Assembly: GCF_000745215.1 (NCBI RefSeq)
Contig: NZ_JQNK01000007.1
Coordinates: 1-64,000 of the forward strand
Source: Methylosinus sp. PW1
Lineage (GTDB): Bacteria > Pseudomonadota > Alphaproteobacteria > Rhizobiales > Beijerinckiaceae
Length of the DNA: 64,000 nucleotides
Direction of reading: 5' to 3'
Both the position numbers and the translations under genes were made by a program. The notes below the pieces were generated by a model. That model searched no databases and had not been told where the DNA came from. It saw only the letters and a list, made by a program, of their open reading frames with translations. Shown piece by piece: positions 1 to 9,292 of the stretch; position 1 is the first letter of the stretch; every line of letters begins with the position of its first letter.

Positions 1-103
1 AGTGCCCGACCTCATACCAGAGAAGGCCGCCTCCAGAGCCGGGCTCGTCATCGTCACTCATCTCAGGCCTCCTTATTATGATCTCCAACGTCAGTTTGTG
101 CGC

Positions 104-2447
104 TCAAGGTCGAGTCCACGCCCCCACTTTTCGTCGAGCTATTGGCGGGCCGGTAATACCCTTTCGCGGAGCGGAAAGCGCAGGGATTGACGACGATCCT
201 ACATCATTCGCGACATTTTGTCCTGCCGAGTCGGACAGCCGACTTCTCGCATAGTGATCGATCGTGCGCAGCGTTCCTCGCGTGCCGGTCCATGCGGCCG
301 CCTTGCTGAACTCGTCCATATCGACGCGGTTGGCCGGCGAGAAGCCGAGCATCCTTCGGCACATGATGTGGGATGAGCGAGATCAAATCCGAAGGCTTTG
401 ATCGCGACCACGATATGCAGCAAAACAAAAATCGCAAGGAGCACGACCTCCCGATCAGATTGGTGACGAACCAGCCCTTTTCGAGAACTAAATGCACGGC
501 GACACCGAAGCTTATGCGGATGAGCCATGAGACCGACGAGAACACGAAATATCCGGCGAAGAGACCGAGAAGCATCAGGACCGGCCGGAAGAGCACATTG
601 AACAGCAGTTCATAGACCTGAATGGCGCGGCCGTGCAGGCCCTCGCGTCGAAGGTCATATGCGCGACCATCATGAGTGGAACCGCGATCACCGCCTCGAG
701 CACGAGTATCAGATAGCCGGTCACGCCGGCGATCCACATGACCCAGGGAATGAGCGGGAGCACATAGGCGATCATGATGCCGGGAATGAGGAGCGCCAGA
801 AGACCGAAGAACAAGGCGTCAACAGCGCCTTGAACACGTCCGAGACCGTGGCCAGTCCTGCCGCGGCCGCGGCCCGGCAAAATTTCCGGTCAGGAGCGAG
901 AAGGCGGCTGCTCCCGTCTGAACCGTCCCGGACGAGGCCGCGATCGCCAGGCCGAAGGCGGTCAGCGAGGCAGTCATGAGGTATTGGCCGAGGGTGATGA
1001 GCGAGCCGAAAGGATCGGACCATTGGTTCGATGTCGGGCCGATGCTGTTGGCGATAAAATTCAACAGCGGCTCGTTGAGATTGATCGAACGAAACACCCG
1101 TTCGACCCAGGAGCCGCCTTCACGAGCCGCGGCGTTGCCGAAAGTGTCGGCGTTGCCGGTCGGAGGGTTGGCGCCATCGGCGGTGTTCACATAGGTGCGA
1201 AGCTGCGCGAGGAAATTGTCGCTAGCCTGGATGAGCGGGGCGAGATCGGTCTTGAGCGCATTGCTCCAGCCGCTGTAGCTCGGGCCGTTGACGATGGGCA
1301 GGTCGTTGAGCAGGGACAGCGTGCGGCCGTTCAACTGAGCGAAGGTCAGATAATAGGACCCGGCCGACGCCCACCCGAGCGTCGATAGGTCTGTCGTCGT
1401 ATTGTTGATGAGGCCGAGCTTTCCCGCGCGCGCATCCTGGGGCTTGATGGCGTTCTGCAGCTGCTTCTGAATGTCGCTGGCGGCGGCGGTGAGCTGCTGC
1501 GTGTAATCGCGGGTCGCCTTCTGATAGGCGGCCAGCAATGGGGTGAGCGCCGAGGTCTGCTTCGTCTGCCAATAGTTCTTTGCGACGCTCTCGGCGACGG
1601 GACGAATGTCCGATGTGATGACCTTCTGGAGAATTTCCTTCTGCTTGGCGGTCATGTCGGTGTTGACGCCAGCGATCGGCTGCTGCGCGCCGGTGGGCTG
1701 GTTGACTGTGATCGTGCCGCAGCTCGGCGAACCCGTCTGATTGCCGGGGGACAGTGAATAGGCCCATGTGGTCGCGCCGGAGACGAGCGTCGGGGTCGGC
1801 GCCGGCGCGATTTGCGGATTGGCGGTCGCTTCATTGACGAAGGCCCGGCAGAGCTCATTCTCCAGGACGCCGAGGACGATGTTCTTCGTGCCGGGGATGA
1901 TCGGAGTGGCGATGACCATCGCATCCGGCCCGATGGCCTTGATCGCGACTTTGAAGAGCGATCCCGCCATGCCGATGCCCCACATGGAGGTTTGGACCAC
2001 GGCGGCCTGGCCGATCGAGAAGCCGGACGTGATCGGAAACATCATGATGGCCGCGAAGCCGATCCGCACCACGAACATCGAGGTCATCGCATTGGTGAGG
2101 AGATTGCTGGTCTCGGCGGTGCGATAGATATTCCAGATGGTCAAATAGCACACGTAGAACATGCCGAGAGCCATGGAGAAGCCGGTGAAGCGCCCGAGCA
2201 GCTCACCGATCACGGTGGCGGCGGAGCCCGTGCATGTCGCGGATTGCGCGCCGCCGTTGCAGCTGCTGCCGTTGATCGGGAAAACCGCCTTGATCACTTC
2301 GGCCGCCCAGTCCTGACCGGGATCGAGGGCGGTCCAGCTGACGTCGTAGTTCGGCGCCGCCGGGGTGGCGGATTGAGCGATCGCCGGCGCGGCGCAAGCG
2401 ATGGCGATGAGGGCGATCGAGAGGGTGGGAAAGATTCGGCGTGACAT
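104..2447 (-). pseudogene. dotA: DotA/TraY-like T4BSS membrane protein, 3' part frameshifted
   Basis: DotA/TraY is a large polytopic inner-membrane protein of type IVB secretion. The first 500 or so codons are open (signal peptide in residues 1-24, then hydrophobic segments around residues 85-165). From about position 880 leftward the coherent reading jumps frame repeatedly: near 870, 823, 650, 475, 405 and 362. Across these jumps a typical DotA C-terminal core can be pieced together (a run of hydrophobic helices, then a motif reading MTFDAREGLHGRA, then more helices). The first four jumps all have the sign of a single-base loss. It is the last gene of the leftward block, 51 bases after the 683-aa gene. 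Family assignment rests on size, hydropathy, the conserved-looking C-terminal core and operon context. Either this is true decay of a core gene or the assembly is poor here. Confidence 0.75.
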
Positions 2448-2498
2448 GATGTCCTCGCGTGTCGATCGGGCAAAGCGATTTCGGGAAGCAAAAAGGCG

Positions 2499-4550
2499 TC
2501 AGGGTCCCGGGCTCGGAGAGGGCCGCGCTTCGGGATCGCGGTGGAAGACGGCTTTGATTTTTTCGAGCACTTTTTCGACGATCTCACGGGCCTTTTCGCC
2601 GAGATGCTCCAGCATGCTGCCGTCGCCCTCTTTCTTTGGCAGAACGGAAGCAGCCTCACCGACGGCGGTATCGAGCTTTTTGAAATGCTCGTTCCAGTTC
2701 GAGGAGTTTGGATGGGAGCCTAGAGCCGAAACAATTCGTTCACGATCACTCCCATAGCGAACGAGCGCATCAGCGGCTCGATCGTAAGCAGCGCCGAACG
2801 CGCTATTATCGTTGAGGGCGACATCGAGCTGCTTGCGCAATCCTTCGAACGGGCCGCCAGCCTTCATCCCCTCGATCACAGCATTCATGCCGCCCCTATT
2901 GTTGGCGGCGGCGTCCTGAATGCGATTGAGGATCGCGGCTCCCGGCGCGTCTCGAAGAGCGCCCATCGCGTCGAGGGCCGCACGCCCGGACGCATCGGCG
3001 GCATAGAGCATCGAGTCGTTGCGTTTGGATTGCATGCGCGTGTTCTCGAAGTTCTGCAGGCGCCGTTGGACGTCTTCGGTGTTTGCCTGCTTCTCACGCG
3101 CCGACGGTTCGCGCGGCTGTTGGGGGCCTTGCTGCAACGCTGCTTGGGCAGACGGCGTGGCGGCCTCGAGAATTCGGCCGATGGCGCTGGCGGAACGTCC
3201 GACCACTCCGAGCGCCTTTCCGAACACGCCGCCGACGACGAGCTTTTCCTGAACGATTTGCACTTCATGTTTCGTGGTGGGATCGGTCTCCTCCGGCCTC
3301 TCCGGCGGCTCAGGAGCCTTCGGTGACGTCGCCGGAGAGGCCGGCCGTGCGGCCGAGGCGGCGAGATTGCGGTCGTCATTGGCCGGCGTCGAAGCCGCCG
3401 CCGCGCCTCCAGCAGCCGAAGCAGGCGTTTGGAGAGAGGCAGCCTGGGGAGATTTCGGCTGCGGGTTCGCTACGTCCCGGACCGGCTCGGACGTGGTCGA
3501 AGGGCGCGCCGCCGATGGAGACGAAGCGTCGAAGGCCGCGATCTCGATTTTGGCTTTGTCCGCAGGAGTCGACTGCATGTCTGCGGCTTGTTCGGCCGGC
3601 TCGGCGGCCGATGCTTCGTTCGCCTCCGACGGCGCCGCGGTAGAGGCAACGGGCGCAGTGTGGCGAAGATCGTCGGCGGCCGCGGGAGAGGTTCGCGAAC
3701 TCTCGGCCTCGGATGGCCCCTCGGGATCCGGCGAAGGACGGCTGGACGTCACGGACCACGAGGGAGCGGCGGGATCGTCGAAGGCCGCGATCTCCGCCTG
3801 CCTCGCGGCAATGATCCCCGTGTCCGCTGCGGCTTCGGAAGCAGACGACGGCGGTTCGACGTCCCCGAGAGAGGCCTTCGCCGTAGCGGACTCGGAGCCG
3901 ATCGGACTGCTGGCGGACGGCGCTACGGCGGGCTCTCGGCGCTTGGCCTCCAGCACCTCGAAGGACAGGGCGAATATTTCGCCCTGGACGGCCTTCGTCG
4001 CCTGATTCGATTTGGCGGCGATTTCCGCCGCCTTCTCGCGAAGGCGCGCGACGAGATCAGGGTCGTCGAGCGTCTCGGTTTTTTGAAGAAGACTGCGCAT
4101 CTGCTCGTTCTTGAGCCCGGGGCTCGACGCGGCGAGTTGCGTGAGCTCATCGCGCAGATTCCTGTCGACGCGGAGCGGTTCGACGAGCTTTTCCGCATCC
4201 TGAAGCGCGTAGGCGAGATCCGTCTTGAAGTTGGGATCACGGAGCCGCTCGTGCGGATTATCCAGAAACGTGTCGGCGACGCGGTCGATCCGGCCGGCGA
4301 GCTGCGGATCGCGCGCTTCGATCTGGGGCCGATGTTCCTCGAGCCGAGCGAGCAGATCGACCGTCGACAGATAGTCGCGAGCGCGCGTCAACTCTTCGCT
4401 GATGGCTTTGCGTTCGCGTGGGTTCATGGCGCCGTTCAGCTCGGCGCGGAGCTCCTCGACATGTTGCGCGTTGGGCGCGTCGACGCGCCGGTCTTCAGAA
4501 GCAGAGGTCGGATCGGGCTTGTGGGAGGAATTCTCGGGTTCGGTCGGCAT
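2499..4550 (-). CDS. hypothetical disordered/coiled-coil protein in the T4BSS operon
   Basis: This is a 683-aa protein of unknown function. Residues about 1-200 are charged and predicted helical (repeated Glu/Arg/Leu patterns, coiled-coil-like). Residues about 200-420 are very rich in Ala, Ser, Pro and Glu and look disordered, with an internal repeat in which the phrase EIAAFD occurs twice. Residues about 450-683 return to a helical region and end in a Pro/Ser tail. No signal peptide or membrane segment is visible, so it is probably cytoplasmic or a substrate. It lies between the TraW/IcmX-like gene and DotA in one leftward operon. The layout (helical head, long linker, helical tail) would suit a T4BSS-associated accessory factor or translocated protein, but that is inference only. 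Confidence 0.75.
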   Translation of the reverse strand: MPTEPENSSHKPDPTSASEDRRVDAPNAQHVEELRAELNGAMNPRERKAISEELTRARDYLSTVDLLARLEEHRPQIEARDPQLAGRIDRVADTFLDNPHERLRDPNFKTDLAYALQDAEKLVEPLRVDRNLRDELTQLAASSPGLKNEQMRSLLQKTETLDDPDLVARLREKAAEIAAKSNQATKAVQGEIFALSFEVLEAKRREPAVAPSASSPIGSESATAKASLGDVEPPSSASEAAADTGIIAARQAEIAAFDDPAAPSWSVTSSRPSPDPEGPSEAESSRTSPAAADDLRHTAPVASTAAPSEANEASAAEPAEQAADMQSTPADKAKIEIAAFDASSPSAARPSTTSEPVRDVANPQPKSPQAASLQTPASAAGGAAAASTPANDDRNLAASAARPASPATSPKAPEPPERPEETDPTTKHEVQIVQEKLVVGGVFGKALGVVGRSASAIGRILEAATPSAQAALQQGPQQPREPSAREKQANTEDVQRRLQNFENTRMQSKRNDSMLYAADASGRAALDAMGALRDAPGAAILNRIQDAAANNRGGMNAVIEGMKAGGPFEGLRKQLDVALNDNSAFGAAYDRAADALVRYGSDRERIVSALGSHPNSSNWNEHFKKLDTAVGEAASVLPKKEGDGSMLEHLGEKAREIVEKVLEKIKAVFHRDPEARPSPSPGP

Positions 4551-4615
4551 GGAATTCTAGCCTCGTGGAGCAGAGAAATGGAGAAGGAATTCGTGTGATG
4601 GAGAGCATGGGTCGA

Positions 4616-5824
4616 TCAGTTGGAGAGGTTCGGAGTCGGCAGCTCGACGGCGGGCTTGAGGGTCTGAAGGTCGCGTTCGGCGACGGCGGCCAGCGTCGTT
4701 GCGTTGACGCTCGCGTTCTTCATCGCCATCCGGTAGTTTTCCAGGAGCAGGTAATTGGTGACGGCGAGCTCGTTGGCGATTTCGCGTTCGACCGCGGCGG
4801 GCGTCATGCTCTGCAACTGCGCCGCCCAATTGACGTCGCTGTAGCGGCGATGCACGTCGAGCTGGAGGGCTTGCACCCAGGAGCCGGTGTCGACGGCGGT
4901 CAGGCCTTCGTTCTGCATCTGCTGCTTCTGCGCGGCGTTGAGCGGAATCGACGGCGACTGCGCGGCGAGGACCTCATTGAGCACGCTGCGCGCCAGCGAA
5001 ATGCGCGACTCGTATTGACGGCGACGGACCGACGCTTCCTTCGCGACGAGCGACGTCATTTGCCCGCCGCGCTGCGCCGTCGGCACGATGGGCTGGATCA
5101 GATGGGTGACGAAATCATTGGCGGAATTGACGCCGTCCTGGCCATCATAGGTGCCTGTGCCGAACAGCGACGAGGCGCGCTGGTCGGCGTTTTCCCGTTG
5201 CGAAGCGCTGCAGAGGCCCGCGGCGGCTTCGTCCGCAGAACAGTATCGCGAATAGTGCAGCATATTGATCGCTTCGACGGCCTGCGAGGCTCCATAATAG
5301 GAGGGCGTTCCCTTCGCCGCTTCCCCGCGTTGGTCGGCGACGGTCTGGATAGCCGCGGCGACTTTCCACGATTGCCCCGCGCCGACCGTGATCGTCTGGC
5401 CATTGTCGAGATGAGCGCAATGCAATGGGCTGACGACATGCTCGTCACGGATCAGGGCGTTTCGCTTGTCGCGTTCGAATCGCGCCATCGCGATATTCGA
5501 CGCGTCGGCGATCTGTCGTTGGGCGGAGACCTGCGCTTTCGCGTAATTGGCGTTTTGGGTAAATCCCTGACGGAGCAGGGTGGTGACGTCACCATAGGTG
5601 CTGGAGCCGAGGAGGCTCGCGAGCGGACCACTCAGGCCGAGCTGGCTCGTGATCGTGTTCAAGAAACTATTGGCTTGGTCCTGAAGCTTTTGCAGCGCCT
5701 GCTGAACGGCGATCGACGTCGCGTCGACGACAGCCAATTGCGCATTTGCGGGGGCGGCGCCGAAGACGATGGCGCCGATGACGACGCCCGTCGTCGCGGA
5801 AAGAAGATGAGATGTCTTGTTCAT
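4616..5824 (-). CDS. traW: TraW/IcmX-like periplasmic T4BSS protein
   Basis: This 402-aa secreted protein has a clear signal peptide ending in ANA-Q near residue 28. The mature part begins with a helical Gln/Leu-rich segment resembling VirB5/TrbJ-type minor pilus proteins. A middle domain has several cysteines (around residues 134, 199 and 207), and the C-terminal third is strongly helical. Its position upstream of DotA/TraY, its length and its export signal match TraW of IncI plasmids, the counterpart of Legionella IcmX, a periplasmic protein needed for transfer. It is separated by 12 bases from the upstream secreted protein and lies in the same leftward operon. The exact family is inferred from context and general appearance, without a diagnostic motif. 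Confidence 0.6.
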   Translation of the reverse strand: MNKTSHLLSATTGVVIGAIVFGAAPANAQLAVVDATSIAVQQALQKLQDQANSFLNTITSQLGLSGPLASLLGSSTYGDVTTLLRQGFTQNANYAKAQVSAQRQIADASNIAMARFERDKRNALIRDEHVVSPLHCAHLDNGQTITVGAGQSWKVAAAIQTVADQRGEAAKGTPSYYGASQAVEAINMLHYSRYCSADEAAAGLCSASQRENADQRASSLFGTGTYDGQDGVNSANDFVTHLIQPIVPTAQRGGQMTSLVAKEASVRRRQYESRISLARSVLNEVLAAQSPSIPLNAAQKQQMQNEGLTAVDTGSWVQALQLDVHRRYSDVNWAAQLQSMTPAAVEREIANELAVTNYLLLENYRMAMKNASVNATTLAAVAERDLQTLKPAVELPTPNLSN

Positions 5825-5836
5825 AGGATTTGTTCC

Positions 5837-6388
5837 TCACCAGAGGCCGATCGAGTTGGGAAGCGCGTACCCGGTCGGCGCACGCCCGGAGCCATTGACG
5901 TAGAGACTGCCGCTGCCGCCGGCCCCGCCGATGCCGATGTAGCCCATGGGCGGCCCTCCGCCGCCGAAGCTCAGCTTGGGGCAGGAGAGCCCGCCTCCGA
6001 GACTTCCGCCGAAGTTGAAGGCGCCGAGATTGAAGCCGCTCAGCGTGATGCCGCATTGCGCGCTGCCGAGCGCCTTTTTCCACGCGTTGGTGACTGCGTT
6101 GCAGAGCTGGCCTTCGATGGCGTTGAATAGATTCGTAGGGTCGAGGAGATTGACCACGACGTTGAGGCCGACGCCCTTCAGAATGTTGTCGAGACAGGTG
6201 AGCGACTTGACGGTTTGGGGCGGTGCAATGTCCTTGTCGTCGGCCGCGATCCGCGCCGATGCGGCGCTGGCGGCCTGTTGATAGAGCGTGCCGCACGCGC
6301 CGGCAGAACCGGACGGCCGCGCGGTTTGCGCCAGAGCGGTGGTGGAAAGGGCAATCGAAACGGTTGCCGAGATGATCGTTCGTCTCAT
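5837..6388 (-). CDS. small secreted Cys/Gly-rich protein of the T4BSS operon
   Basis: A 183-aa protein with a signal peptide cleaving after ALA-Q near residue 21. The mature protein has about five cysteines in its first 120 residues (enough for disulfides) followed by a glycine-rich tail with GGGG and GGAGGSGS tracts. Its ATG overlaps the stop of the IcmW-like gene by four bases, so translation is probably coupled. The TraW/IcmX-like gene follows after 12 bases. No family was recognised. Location and export signal suggest a periplasmic or surface component of the transfer apparatus. Confidence 0.7.
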   Translation of the reverse strand: MRRTIISATVSIALSTTALAQTARPSGSAGACGTLYQQAASAASARIAADDKDIAPPQTVKSLTCLDNILKGVGLNVVVNLLDPTNLFNAIEGQLCNAVTNAWKKALGSAQCGITLSGFNLGAFNFGGSLGGGLSCPKLSFGGGGPPMGYIGIGGAGGSGSLYVNGSGRAPTGYALPNSIGLW

Positions 6389-6873
6389 CGGTAGAATTCC
6401 CTTTGATTGTATTTGTCTCGATGGCGCTCCATCGCGCAGAGGGCGAGAGAGCGAATGCGAAGTTGGGCGGTGATGCGACGAAGCAGCGCGTTTCTGCTCG
6501 CGAATCGCGTCGCTCTACGGATCGCGTCGGAAGCGTCTCCCGCCTCGGGCGCGAAGAGGGCGGCGAGTATCGCTTGCCGGTTCGGCTTGTCGGGTTCCGT
6601 CAACCAATCGAGCATGCGCACGAGGCGTTCACTCCCGAGCTGCGCGAGCACGGACTGGAACAAGGTTCGAGCCGGATCTGTTCGAATGCATCGCGCGAAG
6701 CGTGGCGGGTCGAACGCCGCGACGTCGTCCAGGGCGACGCCGAGCGCGACGACCGCCGACTCGACGCTCGGATCCAACTCGGCTCGACGAGCCGCCTCGG
6801 GCAGCTCGCTAAGCAGATCGAGCTGGCTCGGATCGAGCCAGCTACCAGTTTGCGTGGTGACGAGATCTGGCAT
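6385..6873 (-). CDS. icmW: IcmW-like T4BSS chaperone
   Basis: This 162-aa soluble protein without a signal peptide resembles IcmW, the small chaperone that pairs with IcmS, binds the DotL coupling protein and recruits effectors. Visible similarities to remembered IcmW: the MPDL start; a central acidic segment with an LG-x2-LDD pattern around residues 44-51 (ALGVALDD here against QLGQELDD); an RLVRMLD segment aligning with a GLRLLQAID-like one; and a C-terminal basic helix pattern RNALLRRITAQLRIRSLAL aligning with a helix that ends in LKLVLRALE. Length is close to the roughly 150 aa of IcmW. The comparison was made by eye from memory, so a profile search is needed. It starts the tightly coupled leftward block, and a partner IcmS-like gene sits at 23886 on the other strand. 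Confidence 0.6.
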   Translation of the reverse strand: MPDLVTTQTGSWLDPSQLDLLSELPEAARRAELDPSVESAVVALGVALDDVAAFDPPRFARCIRTDPARTLFQSVLAQLGSERLVRMLDWLTEPDKPNRQAILAALFAPEAGDASDAIRRATRFASRNALLRRITAQLRIRSLALCAMERHRDKYNQREFYR

Positions 6874-6933
6874 TCGGTCTCCTTTTCCGCTTGACGGCAG
6901 GATCGAAGCGTTGTGCGCGAATGACGAGCCGAT

Positions 6934-7335
6934 TTATCGATGGGTGATGGAAACCACGCGCTCACGAACGATCGCGCGGAGACCGAGAGAACGGATCGCG
7001 TCGCCGAGCACGCTCGGCCATGCTCGTCCGCCGCGCCAATCGACGAGGGCGTTTCGATCGGCCTCGTGGGCGAACCTGACCGTGACCGTGGATGGGACGA
7101 TTTGGCGTATTGCGAAGGAGAGGGGGATTTGCTTTCCGAAGCCACGGGCTGGGGCTGGGGTCGGCTTCGGCTCCCTGCGGAGCTTCGCCCTTTTCTCGGT
7201 CGGTCTGGGGGTGTCGCCGGCCGGCGGCGCCGGTGAGGCCTCGCCTTTTTCGGACGGCAGCATTGCGAAATCGGCGTCGGCCGGCGTCGACATGGTCACA
7301 ATAAGCAGGATTGGGAGGATAATCGGGGCTCGCAT
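6934..7335 (-). CDS. TcpQ/PilL-like periplasmic protein
   Basis: A 133-aa protein with an N-terminal signal peptide (residues 1-21), a Pro-rich linker and a C-terminal domain (about 70-133). In that domain the pattern of PLSFAIRQIVP, then a W-x-GGR-x-WPSVL motif, then a short beta-strand resembles the TcpQ/PilL C-terminal domain found in type IV pilus and T4BSS outer-membrane partners (the same fold class as DotD). It is first in the leftward operon and faces the XRE regulator across 174 bases. A role as outer-membrane channel accessory, helping DotH or DotD, is inferred. Confidence 0.6.
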   Translation of the reverse strand: MRAPIILPILLIVTMSTPADADFAMLPSEKGEASPAPPAGDTPRPTEKRAKLRREPKPTPAPARGFGKQIPLSFAIRQIVPSTVTVRFAHEADRNALVDWRGGRAWPSVLGDAIRSLGLRAIVRERVVSITHR

Positions 7336-7509
7336 AGGGTACGACTCCTTTGTGAGCCGCGAAGCATGTTATCGGTGTGTGCGAATGACGACGGAAATCG
7401 AAATGTAGAATTCAATCGAATCGAATTGGGGTGTTGCCAGGGAAAAACGGCCATCGGCCGAATATGATCAGTCGTGGCGCGCTAGTCTGGACAGCTGGGG
7501 AAGGCGAGT
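7336..7509. promoter_or_regulatory. divergent promoter region between the two T4BSS blocks
   Basis: This is a 174-base gap between the leftward TcpQ-like gene and the rightward XRE regulator, so promoters for both transcripts should lie here. Around 7409-7429 there is an AT-richer stretch with the repeated unit AATCGAAT/ATCGAATTG, an imperfect dyad that would suit an XRE-type operator. The regulator next door is the natural candidate for binding it. No confident -35/-10 pair was picked. Confidence 0.35.
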
Positions 7510-7965
7510 ATGGCAAAAAGCAAAGGAGTCGCAGGCGGGAATGACGATTCTCTCGGAGATGATCCGTTCCTTGTCGAAATCGGTCGGCGGGTCAAACAGA
7601 TAAGGACGGACGCTGGGATGACCCAGAAAGACCTCGGAGAGGCGGCAGGCAGTCTCAGTTCTTCCTACATTTATCTCGTCGAACGTGGGCGTCAGAACAT
7701 GACGTTGACGGTTTTTAGGCGGGTGGCCGAGGCACTCGGTGTGCCGATCGAAGACTTGCTCTCGGACACCGATCGCGACGGTCAGCTGTCGGATAGGTCA
7801 TTGACGAGGTTTGTGTATCAACTTGAAAAATTGGGGCAGATCCTGAATCTCCGTCGCGAACAGGACGACGCGATATTCAAGGAGTTGGAGAACATGTCCG
7901 CGGTGAAAGAGAGGATTACCGAACATCTGAAGGCGCAAAAAAAGGGAGGCGGACCCTCCCGCTGA
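7510..7965 (+). CDS. XRE-family transcriptional regulator
   Basis: A 151-aa DNA-binding protein. Residues about 22-83 form a Cro/C1-type helix-turn-helix (GRRVKQIRTDAGMTQKDLG, then SSSYIYLVERGRQNMTLTVF), with the usual Gln/Lys and Ser/Tyr recognition pattern. The C-terminal half is a short helical region that could mediate dimerisation. ATG is preceded by GGGGAAGGCGAGT. It is divergent from the leftward T4BSS block and upstream of the rightward one, so it is likely the control switch for transfer genes (inference). Confidence 0.9.
   Translation: MAKSKGVAGGNDDSLGDDPFLVEIGRRVKQIRTDAGMTQKDLGEAAGSLSSSYIYLVERGRQNMTLTVFRRVAEALGVPIEDLLSDTDRDGQLSDRSLTRFVYQLEKLGQILNLRREQDDAIFKELENMSAVKERITEHLKAQKKGGGPSR
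7937..7960 (-). terminator. intrinsic terminator reading leftward, inside the 3' end of the XRE gene
   Basis: On the minus strand a GC stem (GGGAGG paired with CCTCCC, 5-base loop) is followed directly by seven T residues. This is the form of a rho-independent terminator. It lies in the last codons of the XRE gene and would stop leftward transcripts entering from about 8 kb; no annotated minus-strand gene upstream needs it. Confidence 0.45.
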
Positions 7966-8053
7966 ACGGCGGCGGAAGAGAAATATCATTATCGGGAGTT
8001 GACACTCTCGAGAATATGCATAGTCTGCCCCGGATACCGCCGGAGCAGACGCC

Positions 8054-9292
8054 ATGCTCGATTGCGACCGTTCATTCGAAACACACCTTTTCAAAGCCAC
8101 GCCCAATGAGGCGGGATTGCTTTTGGCGCTGTTGGGCCGAGAATTGGCTGGCGCCGAGGGCCTCATCGAAGGCATGTTGAGCGCAGGACTCGGCGTCGAC
8201 GCCATCGCAGCCTATTTGGGCTCTGCGCGGACGACCATCCTCGACGAAATCTCCAGCCGCGGGATTCCCATCGGCCTGGATCAACTCGAAAAGCCATTCC
8301 GACCACGAAAAAATGCGTGGTCGCTGATGGATCACACGCTGTTCATCGTCGGATGGACTTGTGGCGTCCATGTCCCGGCGCTGGCCGAATTGCTCGGACG
8401 ATCCGCGGGTTCGCTCTATGGAAAGCGCCGCCGGATCGGCTTGCCGACGCGACGCGCGGCGCCTGCTACGGGAAACCTGAAGCGAACACGACGCCAACAA
8501 TCCCCCGAAGCATTCGCGACGCCGGCGCCCCGAGAGACATCGGAAATCTTGCAGACGCCGCCGGACGTTTCATCGACGCCTATGGATTGCCTGGTGATGG
8601 AAGCGGCGGCGACGCAGGAAATGCCGGCGCCGCAAGAGGAACCGGCGAATCCGTCGCTCACGACGCCTCCGACCGATCGCCCCTCTGAGCCGAAAGAAAA
8701 GAGCCGGTTCGTCGCCGCCAAAAAGAAAAAGCAGGCAACGGACCGGAAAGTAACGCCTTCGATCTTGTCGCCGGAGGCGCAACCGGAGTGGTCTGCGGCG
8801 ATCGACGACTTTATCGCGAACCGACTACCGGCCGGTTTGGACGTGGAGGGCCATCCCGCCCTGAAGAATGTCATCACCACGGCTATCGCGATACTGGGCG
8901 GAATGAGCAAGGCCGCGATAATAGAAGCGACGGGGTTCAGCCGTACTTGCATAGGCAGCTACGTCGATCGGACGCATCTCAGCTCGAAGACCGCAATCAA
9001 CTCCACCTTCGATCGGCAGCGATATGAGGAGGCCTTGAAGGTGTGGATCCCGATTGCGTGCAGCGTGACGGGGTGCCTGATATTCCGTGCGCCCGGAGAT
9101 CATCGCCCCTCCCGCGCTCATATGAGCAATGAGAGAAGACGAAATGCGGGGATCGGCAAGCGTGCGGCCGACGCGGCGGCCGCCGAGCAAAAGCGGAACG
9201 ACGATGCGTTGGCGGCCGGCATCGAGATTCGCAGGGGCGTGAGCCTGCGCGCCGTAAAATGCCTGCTGAAACCGTTCGACATGAACATATAG
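8054..9292 (+). CDS. multi-HTH DNA-binding protein, GcrA-like segment
   Basis: A 412-aa soluble protein of unknown specific role with several helix-turn-helix-like segments. Residues about 40-75 read as an HTH (GVDAIAAYLGSARTTILDEI). Residues about 95-135 (W-x2-MDHTLFIVGWTCGV, then LAELLGRSAGSLYGKRRRIGLP) strongly recall the GcrA-type motif. Residues about 270-310 carry a third (LGGMSKAAIIEATGFSRTCI). A Pro/Glu/Lys-rich linker occupies about 135-240. The C-terminus is basic. It sits between the XRE gene and dotI, so it is probably a regulator of the transfer operon. An alternative is a structural nucleoid or maintenance protein. Confidence 0.65.
   Translation: MLDCDRSFETHLFKATPNEAGLLLALLGRELAGAEGLIEGMLSAGLGVDAIAAYLGSARTTILDEISSRGIPIGLDQLEKPFRPRKNAWSLMDHTLFIVGWTCGVHVPALAELLGRSAGSLYGKRRRIGLPTRRAAPATGNLKRTRRQQSPEAFATPAPRETSEILQTPPDVSSTPMDCLVMEAAATQEMPAPQEEPANPSLTTPPTDRPSEPKEKSRFVAAKKKKQATDRKVTPSILSPEAQPEWSAAIDDFIANRLPAGLDVEGHPALKNVITTAIAILGGMSKAAIIEATGFSRTCIGSYVDRTHLSSKTAINSTFDRQRYEEALKVWIPIACSVTGCLIFRAPGDHRPSRAHMSNERRRNAGIGKRAADAAAAEQKRNDDALAAGIEIRRGVSLRAVKCLLKPFDMNI

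Noticed and set aside
4418..6130. A 570-codon plus-strand frame opposite the TraW/IcmX-like genes
   Set aside because: It is a shadow of the leftward genes; composition is Arg/Gly-rich and the signal peptides and overlaps support the minus strand.
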